A stretch of DNA of 58,837 bases from Pseudomonadota bacterium (GTDB lineage: Bacteria; Desulfobacterota; Desulfobulbia; Desulfobulbales; Desulfocapsaceae): NCBI GenBank assembly GCA_018821785.1, contig JAHJLI010000245.1, positions 1 to 58,837 of the forward strand. Direction: 5' to 3'. Below the pieces are notes generated by a model. The model was not told the DNA's origin and did not search any database. It saw only the letters and a program-made list of their open reading frames with translations. Below are positions 1-8,164 of the stretch, piece after piece; position 1 is the stretch's first letter; every line of letters starts with the position of its first letter. A program made the position numbers and the translations under genes.

Positions 1-1
1 C

Positions 2-295
2 CTCGAAGCCCTCCTGGTCGAGGCGGAGTATGGCAACACCATTGAGGTGTACCAGGAGACCATAGGCCTTGACGGGCGAGAGGTGCTGGTCGATATCTTC
101 CGCCTAGGCCGAGTCGGTCTGTTCTTTCAGACTCTCGATCAAAAATCCTGCGGTTTCTATAACGTTGCGATCGCAGCCTGGCAGCCTCTGGCGACCGCTT
201 ACAATCGGACTCTCTTAGCCGCCATGGAGATTGGCGCCAAGCGACGGCCGGTGGAACTGCTAACCCTGCCGCTTGGAAGGATACAACCGCAATGA
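2..295 (+). CDS. DUF3450 family protein, C-terminal part (cut by window start)
   Basis: The reading frame is open from the first bases and ends at a TGA that overlaps the ATG of the next gene (ATGA). The visible 97 residues look like the C-terminal region of DUF3450 proteins, including a GRVGLFF stretch. DUF3450 genes typically sit first in TtpC-containing TonB clusters and encode periplasmic coiled-coil proteins of unknown role. The gene order here (followed by ttpC, exbB, exbD, tonB, TPR) supports that identity. The N-terminus, with any signal peptide and most of the coiled coil, lies outside the window. The family call rests mainly on context plus this short C-terminal match. Confidence 0.75.
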   Translation, partial: LEALLVEAEYGNTIEVYQETIGLDGREVLVDIFRLGRVGLFFQTLDQKSCGFYNVAIAAWQPLATAYNRTLLAAMEIGAKRRPVELLTLPLGRIQPQ

Positions 296-1737
296 ACCGT
301 ATTTGCGCTCTTTATTTTGCAACACTTCTCTTGATTCCGCTGCTGTTGGTCTTTCCCGCCTTCGGAGGCCAGGACATGCGGGAGTTACAGACAGAGGCTC
401 GTGCCTCTCTGCAACAACTGAAAGAAAAAGCAGCGGCCGAAGAAGAATCCGCCCGTGGTGAGGCTACCCTCAGTCGAGAACAGATAGCAACCGACCGTAC
501 AAGCCTTGACCAGGCAGTCCGCAAGATCGAGGCCGAGGTGACTGTACTGGAAAAGGAGGTCGCAGCTCTTGCCGCCGAGGAGAAAAGACTGGAAGATAAA
601 GAAACCGCACTCCTCGGCAAGCTCGCGGAAACCGACAGTGTCATCCGGGAACTGGTCGGGGTCATCCGCATCCACGCGAAAGACCTGCAGACTCTGATCA
701 CCGGCAACCTCCAGACCGCCCTTGCCGGCAGCGACACCGAGTTTCTTGAGGCCATTGCCGCTCAGGCCCAGTTTCCAGGCATGGCTGATATTGTAAAAAT
801 GAACCAGGCAATCCGCAGCCAATTAAACGACGGCGGTACGGTTCGCCTAACCCGTGGGCAAATCGTTGACAGGACCGGCAATTCGGTGGAAGCGGATATT
901 CTCGTGCTTGGCAACTTCACCGCAGCCTATCGATTGGGGGAGGAGGTTGGTTTTCTCAATTACTCGCCCGCCGGCCGTAAGCTCTTTGCCCTGTCGCGCC
1001 TACCCTCCGGAGACCAACAAAAACAGTTACGCGACTACATGGCGGGCCGTAGCGATGCGGTCCCCATCGATATTTCCCGTGGCGGGGCGCTGGGTCAATT
1101 GACCCGCACGCCAAACCTCTGGCAGCAGATTGAATCCGGCGGGCCGCTGGTCTGGCCGATCCTGGCCATCTTGATCGTCGCCATCGTAATCGTCCTGGAG
1201 CGCGCCTTTTTTCTCCTCCGCAACCGTCTCGATGCCGATGCCTTTTGTGCAAAAGTTGAGACCCTGGCCGGGGAAGGTAATTGGCAGTCCTGCGCCGCAG
1301 AATGCGCCCGCCTGCCCGGCAAGCCGGTGGCCAGAGTCATTGCCGCCGGTCTCGCCTATTGCGAGATGCAGCGCGAGGCTATGGAAAATGCCCTGCAGGA
1401 GGCTATTTTAAAAGAAATTCCCCCCATGGAACGTTTTCTCTCGACCCTTGGCATGCTGGCGGCCATTGCCCCCCTGCTCGGCCTCCTCGGCACCGTGACC
1501 GGGATGATCGACACTTTCCACATCATCACCCAATACGGCACCGGCGACCCGCGAATGATGTCCGGCGGCATCTCCGTTGCCCTGGTCACCACCATGCTCG
1601 GTCTGTCGGTTGCCATCCCCATCATGCTGGTTCACACCCTGCTTAACCGGGCAGTGGATAACCGCATCGCCCAATTAGAGGAAAAGGCGGTGGGTCTGGT
1701 CAACCTCGTCCAGAAGAATTGCGATGCACATGTGTGA
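292..1737 (+). CDS. TtpC-like MotA/TolQ/ExbB proton-channel protein with periplasmic coiled coil
   Basis: A 481-aa inner-membrane protein of the TonB energising complex. Residues 1-25 form a signal peptide. Residues about 27-115 are rich in Glu, Lys, Ala and Gln with heptad spacing, which indicates a periplasmic coiled coil. A transmembrane helix follows near 285-306, and an ExbB-like domain with two further helices occupies about 385-450 (APLLGLLGTVTGMIDTF motif). This architecture matches TtpC of the Vibrio TonB2 systems, which is about twice the size of ordinary ExbB and is required together with a second ExbB. It overlaps the upstream gene by 4 nt and the next exbB by 14 nt, so translational coupling is likely. 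Confidence 0.9.
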   Translation: MNRICALYFATLLLIPLLLVFPAFGGQDMRELQTEARASLQQLKEKAAAEEESARGEATLSREQIATDRTSLDQAVRKIEAEVTVLEKEVAALAAEEKRLEDKETALLGKLAETDSVIRELVGVIRIHAKDLQTLITGNLQTALAGSDTEFLEAIAAQAQFPGMADIVKMNQAIRSQLNDGGTVRLTRGQIVDRTGNSVEADILVLGNFTAAYRLGEEVGFLNYSPAGRKLFALSRLPSGDQQKQLRDYMAGRSDAVPIDISRGGALGQLTRTPNLWQQIESGGPLVWPILAILIVAIVIVLERAFFLLRNRLDADAFCAKVETLAGEGNWQSCAAECARLPGKPVARVIAAGLAYCEMQREAMENALQEAILKEIPPMERFLSTLGMLAAIAPLLGLLGTVTGMIDTFHIITQYGTGDPRMMSGGISVALVTTMLGLSVAIPIMLVHTLLNRAVDNRIAQLEEKAVGLVNLVQKNCDAHV

Positions 1738-2341
1738 GTGGCTCAAGGCCTCCTGGTACCAGCTGGACGGGTACATGCAGACCGGTGGTATGGTCATGTG
1801 GCCGCTTGCCGGCGTCAGCCTGGTCATGTGGCTGCTGATCGTCGAAAGAGTGTTCATCATCGGCCGATTGTACCGGCGGCCCATGGGTTTTAAAGAGGCG
1901 CGGGAACATCTGGCCTGCGGCCTACTGCCAACGGAAAAAGATCAAGGTGCAGCCGTCGGCCAACTGGTGACCCGCTTTCTTGCTGCCCGAAGCGGAGACA
2001 GCCGTGTCGATTGTTATATCCTCGACGAAACGGTGCTAACCCTCAACCGCTCCTTGACCGACCGGTTGGCGGTCATCGGCGTGCTGGCAGCCGTCGCCCC
2101 ACTTCTCGGCCTCCTCGGTACGGTCACCGGGATGATTACCACCTTCGACGTCCTGGCGATCTTTGGAACCGGTAACGCCAAGGCCATGGCCGGGGGGATC
2201 TCCGAGGCCCTGATCACCACCCAGACCGGGCTGCTGGTTGCCATTCCCGGTCTGTATATGAAGGGCTTTCTCGATCGGCGCGCCCGCAATCTCGCCAAAC
2301 GGATATCCGCCGCAGGCCTCTATCTGCGGCGGCAATTATGA
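1724..2341 (+). CDS. exbB: ExbB-type MotA/TolQ/ExbB proton channel
   Basis: A 205-aa protein of typical ExbB length with three predicted helices (near residues 24-42, 118-140 and 158-180) and the conserved APLLGLLGTVTGMITTF segment. It should form the pentameric proton channel with ExbD and use the proton-motive force to energise TonB. The start lies inside the end of the TtpC-like gene (14-nt overlap), so co-translation is expected. Having a large and a small ExbB paralogue in one operon is the hallmark of TtpC-type TonB systems. Confidence 0.92.
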   Translation: MHMCEWLKASWYQLDGYMQTGGMVMWPLAGVSLVMWLLIVERVFIIGRLYRRPMGFKEAREHLACGLLPTEKDQGAAVGQLVTRFLAARSGDSRVDCYILDETVLTLNRSLTDRLAVIGVLAAVAPLLGLLGTVTGMITTFDVLAIFGTGNAKAMAGGISEALITTQTGLLVAIPGLYMKGFLDRRARNLAKRISAAGLYLRRQL

Positions 2342-2395
2342 TGATTTTGAATGCCCAAGGTCGACTCTCCCTGTGTTGGCAATAAAGGATAGCCC

Positions 2396-2815
2396 ATGCT
2401 GAACATCTCCGCCGCCCGCCGCAACAACCGCTCAAGTGTCGAGCTGAATATGGCACCACTCATCGATATGGTTTTCATTTTGCTGATATTTTTTCTTGTC
2501 ACCACCAGTTTTGTCAAGGAAACCGGCATAGAAGTCAGTCGGTCAACGGCGGCGACGGCGATACAAAAGGATAAAGCCGCGCTTCTCATCGGCATCGATG
2601 CGACAAACAGGATCTTTTTCGATCACCGCGAGATCGATATCCGGGCGGTGCGGGCCAATGTCGAGCGGAGCCTGGCCGAAAACCCGGAGGGCGCAATCGT
2701 CGTAGTGGCCGACAAGGCGAGTGCCACCGGTACCGCCATAGAGGTTATGGACGGCTGCCGTATGGCCGGGGCGCAGAGTGTATCGCTTGCGGCAAAACTG
2801 CCGCAGGCGGAATAA
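2396..2815 (+). CDS. exbD: Biopolymer transporter ExbD
   Basis: A 139-aa single-pass protein. The N-terminal cytoplasmic tail is followed by a helix at about residues 22-42 (PLIDMVFILLIFFLVTTSF) carrying the conserved membrane-embedded Asp needed for proton conduction. A periplasmic domain follows. The start has an AAAGGA ribosome-binding site six bases upstream. The gene sits 54 nt after exbB and 9 nt before tonB. Confidence 0.94.
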   Translation: MLNISAARRNNRSSVELNMAPLIDMVFILLIFFLVTTSFVKETGIEVSRSTAATAIQKDKAALLIGIDATNRIFFDHREIDIRAVRANVERSLAENPEGAIVVVADKASATGTAIEVMDGCRMAGAQSVSLAAKLPQAE

Positions 2816-2824
2816 GAGGCAAGA

Positions 2825-3514
2825 ATGGACGCAGTTTTACCCACCCATCCTCGCCCGCGTATCCGGCCCTTGCACCTATGGTTTCGTTGCGGTGCAATTC
2901 TCGCCGCAGCGCTTGCCATCAACCTGGTCCTGTTCGGGCTCATGCCTTACCTGCTTACCCGTAATGCAACAGCACCTTCACGGGAACAGGTGGTAAGTCA
3001 GGTCAATATTATTCGTCTCAAGCAACCGGAATTACAGGTCAAACGAAGCACCGAAAAGCCGCCGGAGCCACCGCCAAAGCGCCAGGCGCCAAAACAGGCG
3101 ACAGCAAAACCGGCACCCACCAAGTTGGTCCTGCCCTTCGATATCAACCCGCGTCTGCCCGGGGGACCAGGCACTCTTGCCCTGCCGACCGTCCCGATGG
3201 CAAGAATCGGTGGTCTTAGCGATATCTTTTCCACCGGCGATCTCGACTCGCCCCTGATGATGCTGGTTCGCATTCCGCCGATATACCCGATGTCCGCGAA
3301 AAACCGGGGCACCGAGGGCTGGGTCAAGGTGCGTTTTGTCGTCCACGAGGACGGCAATGTCGGCAGCGTTTCCGTTGTGGAAAGTGAGCCGAAAACCATT
3401 TTTGACGATGCCGTCATTCGCTCGGTCTCCGGCTGGCGCTTCAAGGCCGGAACAATCGGCGGAGTTCCGGTCAAAACCTGGGCGGAGACAGTCGTCCGCT
3501 TTAAACTCGACTGA
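2825..3514 (+). CDS. tonB: TonB energy transducer
   Basis: A 229-aa TonB protein. It has a short N-terminal cytoplasmic stretch, a transmembrane anchor near residues 22-43, and a Pro/Lys-rich periplasmic spacer (about 65-105, with PPEPPPKRQ). The C-terminal TonB domain (about 145-229) includes YPMSAKNRGTEGWVKVRF and ends in VRFKLD. It would contact TonB boxes of outer-membrane receptors; the receptor at 5125-7251 is the obvious local partner. A GAGG site precedes the ATG. Confidence 0.93.
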   Translation: MDAVLPTHPRPRIRPLHLWFRCGAILAAALAINLVLFGLMPYLLTRNATAPSREQVVSQVNIIRLKQPELQVKRSTEKPPEPPPKRQAPKQATAKPAPTKLVLPFDINPRLPGGPGTLALPTVPMARIGGLSDIFSTGDLDSPLMMLVRIPPIYPMSAKNRGTEGWVKVRFVVHEDGNVGSVSVVESEPKTIFDDAVIRSVSGWRFKAGTIGGVPVKTWAETVVRFKLD

Positions 3515-3529
3515 GGAAGGAGGCAGAAT

Positions 3530-4804
3530 ATGAAACGAAGAGTTTTTCCATGGCTGGTTCTTTGCGGCGTTTTCGCCGTTTTCGCCACTTTTTTCCCGGA
3601 TCGGGGCCTGGCCGATGAGGCTAAGAAAGATATTCCCAACACAGCAAGAATCATCCTGGTCAAGGCCGGAAAACTGATGAAGGACAAGGAGTATGCAAAG
3701 GCCATTGCCCTTCTCGTCGATTTTCAGGTTCAGGGAGGACGAGCCGGGGAGGCCGAGGGCAAGAAGGGGTGCCTGCATGCCGAGGTCCATGCCGCCCTTG
3801 GCACCTGCTATCTTCTCGATAATAAGTTTCAGCAGGCCGCCCACGCCTTTGATCTCGCCTTGCAAAAAGATCCGCGTCACCTTTCCGCCCGCCTGAACCT
3901 CGCCAAGGCTGCCTATGAACTGCGCGACTACCCAAAGGCCGCCGAGTGTTTTACCAAGGCCTATGAGGTGGCACCCGAGAAAAACCCGGAGCACCTTTAT
4001 TTCGCGGCGGTTGCATGTCTTCTTGCCAAGGAGAACAAGAGGAGTATCGCCCTGTTCGAAAAGATCCTTTCCGCCCACTCTGATAAATTCCGCCCCGAAT
4101 GGCGGGAAAATCTGGTCCATGCACTCCTTGCTGCAGGAGAGAATCTCCGCGCCCTCCCGCATATCAAGGAGCTGGCCGAAACCTCTGGCGATGCCAAGCA
4201 GCTACAATGGCAGGAGATCCTTCTGCAACAGTATCTGCAACTCGATATGGAGAACGAGGCATTGTCTCTGGTCGATATGCTCACCGTCCGCTCGCCGACC
4301 GAGCCCTTATGGTGGCGTGCCCTGGTCCACATCCATCTCCAGCATAACCGCTACCAGCCGGCCCTTGCCGCACTGCTCGTCACCGGCTATTTGCAGCCCC
4401 TGTCAGAGCAGGAGATGCGCCTTATCGCCGACCTTTACCTGCAACTGGGTGTCCCGCGTCAGGCAGCCCCCGTCTATGAAAGCATCTTAAAAGAGAAAAA
4501 CAATCCGCAGCTGCTGACCAATCTGATAGTTGCCTTACAGCAATCGGGGCAAACCGAGCAGGCCCTGGCAGCTCTGGAAAAATTTGCTCATGAGACAATA
4601 AGCCCGGAGCTGTCAATGCTCAAAGCGGATCTCCTTTATGGTCTTGGCAGATATAAAGATGCCGCGCATTTCTATCGTAAAACTGCCTATTCCGGCGTCG
4701 GCAAGCAGAGGGATCGTGCTTTACAGATGGCCGAGTATGCCAAGTTCCAGGCTGGCAATGAACGGAACATTGATTACCATCTTCCACGGACTGCAGCTTT
4801 TTAA
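3530..4804 (+). CDS. Tetratricopeptide-repeat protein of the TonB operon
   Basis: A 424-aa protein with an N-terminal signal peptide (hydrophobic residues 6-28, cleavage probably near GLADEA), then repeated helical pairs with TPR-type spacing (for example AALGTCYLLDNKFQQAAHAF and LNLAKAAYELRDYPKAAECF). It starts 15 nt after tonB behind an AAGGAGG site and is the last gene of the operon. TPR proteins are regular members of TtpC-type TonB clusters. It is probably a periplasmic scaffold, but its exact role is not established. Confidence 0.85.
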   Translation: MKRRVFPWLVLCGVFAVFATFFPDRGLADEAKKDIPNTARIILVKAGKLMKDKEYAKAIALLVDFQVQGGRAGEAEGKKGCLHAEVHAALGTCYLLDNKFQQAAHAFDLALQKDPRHLSARLNLAKAAYELRDYPKAAECFTKAYEVAPEKNPEHLYFAAVACLLAKENKRSIALFEKILSAHSDKFRPEWRENLVHALLAAGENLRALPHIKELAETSGDAKQLQWQEILLQQYLQLDMENEALSLVDMLTVRSPTEPLWWRALVHIHLQHNRYQPALAALLVTGYLQPLSEQEMRLIADLYLQLGVPRQAAPVYESILKEKNNPQLLTNLIVALQQSGQTEQALAALEKFAHETISPELSMLKADLLYGLGRYKDAAHFYRKTAYSGVGKQRDRALQMAEYAKFQAGNERNIDYHLPRTAAF

Positions 4805-4889
4805 GTGCCGGATTCTATGAAAGATTCCAGAAAAAGGTATTGGGGCGATTTATAAAAAAACAACGACGAAAGGAGAAAAGGTGGGAACA

Positions 4890-5044
4890 TCGCAAGGGAC
4901 TTAACAGCAATGCAACATAGACCTTGAGACCTTAGCAAAAAAGGCAGCCGCGTTCCCAGGAAGGATGCAGCGGCTGCCTTCGGAGCGAAGTCCCGACAAG
5001 GGGATTCTTCGAGCAGGACAGTAATCCTGTGCATCCCTCTTGTC
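4890..5044 (+). promoter_or_regulatory. Highly structured 5' leader upstream of the TonB-dependent receptor
   Basis: The 320-nt gap before the receptor contains nested complementary segments. GGGACTT (4896-4902) can pair with AAGTCCC (4988-4994). GGCAGCCGC and GCGGCTGCC (about 4943-4978) form a 9-bp stem inside that pairing. GACAAG-GGGAT (4995-5005) pairs with ATCCCTCTTGTC (5033-5044) with one bulge, enclosing a GCAGGA/TCCTGT hairpin. This suggests a multi-stem cis-regulatory RNA. I do not see the conserved boxes of the cobalamin, Moco or NiCo riboswitches. Read on the minus strand, the GGCAGCCGC hairpin is followed by TTTTTT, so it could instead terminate a convergent small RNA. The structure is seen directly; its function is inferred. 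Confidence 0.5.
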
Positions 5045-5124
5045 AATCTCAGGCTTTTCCTCACTCTTCATTGTGTCAAGCAGTGAGAACCATGAAACCA
5101 TAGAAAAGAGAAGGGATGTCAGCA

Positions 5125-7251
5125 ATGAATTATAAACACATTAAACACATTATCGTCCTGGCCTGCACCATGTACGCCCTAACGGCAACGCCATGTTCTG
5201 GACAAATAACCGACGCTAAACAACAAACGGATATTCCGAAAACCAACCAGGTGCAAAAACTCGACGACGTAGAGGTCAAAGAAAAAATGGGTTCCCCGGG
5301 GCTTACCACTACCCCGACGGCAATAGCTATTGAGATCGACAAACTCAAAACCGTAGGCCCGCAGACCAGTATTATTGATGTTTTGAAAACCAGCGCAGTG
5401 GTTGATTTCCGCGGTGACAACAGCCTCGATCCTGGGGTTGACTCGATCTTCCTGCGGGGCTTTGACGGCAAACGCTTCGTCACTGCCGTAGATGGCCTCA
5501 CCGTCCAGAAAACCGGCGGCAGGAAGTCCTCGAATATCGTTGATTATTCCCTGTTGCCGACCTTTATGATCAAGGAAGTCGAGATCCTGCCCGGCCCGCA
5601 CTCCGCCCTCTACGACAACAAGAGCATCGGTGGGGTAATTAATATGGTCACCAAAAAACCTGAGTACAAGGACAGTCTGCAACCGGACGTCACCACCACC
5701 GCTGGATTCGCCTCCAATAATACCGTCAACAGCACCACTACGGTGCAGGGTGGGGTGCAAAACTTCACCTATGACCTGGCCTACCGCTACTACCAAACTG
5801 ACGGCTATCTCCGTAACAGCGAAACCAAGCTCGAGACCTGGTACGGTCGTCTGGGTTACCTGCTGCCTGCCAACGGTTTTGTCACCATCAGCGCCACCAC
5901 CACCGACACCAAGCGCCAGGCACCGGTGAATAATCCCGGAGCAAAGAACGACTACGACAGCGATTACCCGACCGCAAGTGGAGGTGCCTTCGACCCCTAC
6001 ATGCAGCCAACCTGGAACGGTGATTCCTATGCTTACCGACTTGACGCCGAACAGCCTACACCACTTGGTAAAATCAATCTCGACGCCACTACCAGCAAGG
6101 AAAACCGCAAGCGGGCCTACTACGCCACCCCGACCGACAAGAGCCTCACCGTCATGGACACTGACTGGTGGACGGACTCGGCCAAGATCCAGGATGAATA
6201 CAACTGGACCAAGAACCACGTGACAACCCTTGGTTATGACCTGGCAAAACTCTATGACAATGGAGTTATCGCCGACGATAAGAACGAACGAGTAAAGAAA
6301 CAGGGTGCCTATCTGCAACACAACTGGACTATCGTCCCCTCGCTCACGGCACAACTCGGTGTGCGCTACGAAGATGTGCAGATCCTCGTTACCAACCAAG
6401 GACAGGTAAAAGGCCGACCCGATCTGGTCGAACGCGAATGGGATGAGTTCATGCCAAAGTCGTTTCTCACTTACAAAATGGACGACCTGGCCACCTGGCT
6501 GCGCGACACCTCACTTTCGGCTGGGGTCAGCAAGATCTGGCGGGCTCCCGATTACCATGGTGATTACAATCCCCAGGGGCGTCCATCGGGAATCTACCTT
6601 GAACCGGAACACGGCATGGGCTACGACCTGATCCTCAACCGGCGTCTGGTGAAGGATATTTCCATCAAATTCGATTACTCCTTCTACGATATCGAAGACT
6701 ATATGGCGAGCAACAGCTCCTATGCCAAATTCTCTGCCGCCAGCGTCGGCAGCAATCGTTACAGCGATTATTCGGTCAATCTTGAGGAGGTCTACCGTCA
6801 TGGCATCGATATCGATCTGGGCGGCCATATCATCGACCAACTTTCCTTCAACCTTTCCTATTCCTGGCAGAAATTTGAAAATCAGGGCGATGAACCGGCC
6901 GGCCAGACCGAGTTGGATCAGCGCGCAGCTCACAGGGTTTGCGTTGGTCTGCGTTACGATGTCTTAGCCGACACCTCTCTGCTGCTCGATTACACTTATC
7001 AGAGCGATGAGACAATAAAAGTTTCGGAGGAGGTGTCTAACGATGTCTGGGATTTCCGGGAGGTCAAAAACGACGCCTACCATACCGTCGATTTCTCGAT
7101 TCAACAGAAATTTCCGGCAGTTAAAGGTTTGTTAAAGGATGCCCTGGTAACCGTCTACGTCAAGAATATCTTTGACGAAGAATATTTTGATACCACCGGA
7201 TTTCCAGCCTCGGACCGGACCTTTGGCACCACGGTAACTTTATCTTTTTAA
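5125..7251 (+). CDS. TonB-dependent outer-membrane receptor
   Basis: An approximately 708-aa receptor with a signal peptide (hydrophobic core IIVLACTMYALTATP) and an N-terminal plug domain (about residues 45-175). The plug includes DSIFLRGFDGKRF and the EILPGPHSALYDNKSIGGVINM motif. The C-terminal beta-barrel ends in Phe (TVTLSF), as expected for insertion by the BAM complex. A candidate TonB box lies near DDVEVKE. I chose ATG 5125 because GAAGGG lies nine bases upstream; an ATG at 5116 directly abuts that site. The substrate is unknown. The downstream Nik/Opp-type importer, methyltransferase and FmdE gene suggest a metal chelate or modified small ligand rather than a classical siderophore. 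Confidence 0.92.
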   Translation: MNYKHIKHIIVLACTMYALTATPCSGQITDAKQQTDIPKTNQVQKLDDVEVKEKMGSPGLTTTPTAIAIEIDKLKTVGPQTSIIDVLKTSAVVDFRGDNSLDPGVDSIFLRGFDGKRFVTAVDGLTVQKTGGRKSSNIVDYSLLPTFMIKEVEILPGPHSALYDNKSIGGVINMVTKKPEYKDSLQPDVTTTAGFASNNTVNSTTTVQGGVQNFTYDLAYRYYQTDGYLRNSETKLETWYGRLGYLLPANGFVTISATTTDTKRQAPVNNPGAKNDYDSDYPTASGGAFDPYMQPTWNGDSYAYRLDAEQPTPLGKINLDATTSKENRKRAYYATPTDKSLTVMDTDWWTDSAKIQDEYNWTKNHVTTLGYDLAKLYDNGVIADDKNERVKKQGAYLQHNWTIVPSLTAQLGVRYEDVQILVTNQGQVKGRPDLVEREWDEFMPKSFLTYKMDDLATWLRDTSLSAGVSKIWRAPDYHGDYNPQGRPSGIYLEPEHGMGYDLILNRRLVKDISIKFDYSFYDIEDYMASNSSYAKFSAASVGSNRYSDYSVNLEEVYRHGIDIDLGGHIIDQLSFNLSYSWQKFENQGDEPAGQTELDQRAAHRVCVGLRYDVLADTSLLLDYTYQSDETIKVSEEVSNDVWDFREVKNDAYHTVDFSIQQKFPAVKGLLKDALVTVYVKNIFDEEYFDTTGFPASDRTFGTTVTLSF

Positions 7252-7269
7252 CTACCAACGGAGAATGTC

Positions 7270-8160
7270 GTGACCAACAATACGCAAGAATATTGGCAAG
7301 ATCGCTGGCGGGAGGCGGTAAAAAACTCGACGATGCGCAGACGTCGCCGGCAAGGAAACGACCCCATGCAGCGGTGGAATAAAATGGCCGGTGACTTTGC
7401 CGAAAGAACCTCGGAAAAGGATACCGGCGATAAACGGCAAAAGACCCTTGCTTGGCTCTGTGAAACCGGGGCCCTGCGGGCAGGTGCCAAAATCCTCGAT
7501 ATCGGCGCGGGACCGGGCAACTGGGCCCTGCCTCTTGCAGGACATGGCGCCATGGTCACAGCCCTTGAACCAGCCGGGGCAATGATCGAAATCCTTGAGG
7601 GTCGGGCCAGAGCTGCGGAAATTGCCGGTATAGAAATCCACCAGGCGACCTGGCAGGAGATCGACCTCGACGCTTTTGGTTGGCGGGGTGGCTTTGATCT
7701 GGTTTTTGCCTCCATGACCCCCGGGGTAGACGGGCCGGAGATGCTCCAGAAGATGATCGCTGCATCAAAAGGCTATTGTTATCTCTCGGCCTTTGCCGGC
7801 AGACATTGGCAGGAGTGGTATGGCGGACTGTGGCGAAAGCTCTTTAATGAGGAGTTGAGCGGCCATGTCAACGATATCATCCACCCCTTCAACCTGGTCT
7901 ATGCCATGGGTTACCGACCGGAACTGAGGTTTGAGACCTGGGAACGGCAGATTTCCTGGCCGCGTGACAAGGCCATGGAAGACTTTGCTACCCATCTGGA
8001 AAGCTATACGGAGATAACCGCCGAGGTTCGTACAGCCATCGCCGCCCATGTCGATGAGCATTTCCGGGATGGACTCTTTTGCGATACCCGCAGCGGCTGC
8101 CGCGGCATGATGGTCTGGGATATTCGGCAACGGGTGGTCGGCCTGCAGGAGGAGAAATAG
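7270..8160 (+). CDS. Class I SAM-dependent methyltransferase
   Basis: A 296-aa protein with a Rossmann-type SAM site: motif I ILDIGAGPGNW at residues 75-85, an acidic residue after the next strand (TALEPAG), and later FDLVFASM. The N-terminal 30 residues are strikingly basic (a run of five Arg). The only sensible start is GTG 7270; the nearby ATG is out of frame. It lies 18 nt after the receptor and 4 nt before the binding-protein gene, so it is embedded in the transport operon. This suggests it modifies the imported ligand or chelator, but the substrate cannot be told from sequence. Confidence 0.85.
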   Translation: MTNNTQEYWQDRWREAVKNSTMRRRRRQGNDPMQRWNKMAGDFAERTSEKDTGDKRQKTLAWLCETGALRAGAKILDIGAGPGNWALPLAGHGAMVTALEPAGAMIEILEGRARAAEIAGIEIHQATWQEIDLDAFGWRGGFDLVFASMTPGVDGPEMLQKMIAASKGYCYLSAFAGRHWQEWYGGLWRKLFNEELSGHVNDIIHPFNLVYAMGYRPELRFETWERQISWPRDKAMEDFATHLESYTEITAEVRTAIAAHVDEHFRDGLFCDTRSGCRGMMVWDIRQRVVGLQEEK

Positions 8161-8164
8161 CGCC

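Noticed and set aside
3032-4162. 376-aa minus-strand frame spanning tonB and the TPR gene
   Set aside because: It is antisense to two well-supported genes and crosses their boundary; no motif.
4890-5044. Cobalamin, Moco or NiCo riboswitch
   Set aside because: The location would suit one, but I could not find the conserved boxes of any of these classes; it is reported as an unassigned structured leader instead.
5179-6399. 406-aa minus-strand open frame inside the TonB receptor gene
   Set aside because: It is antisense to a clear receptor gene, shows no family motifs and follows from third-position codon bias.
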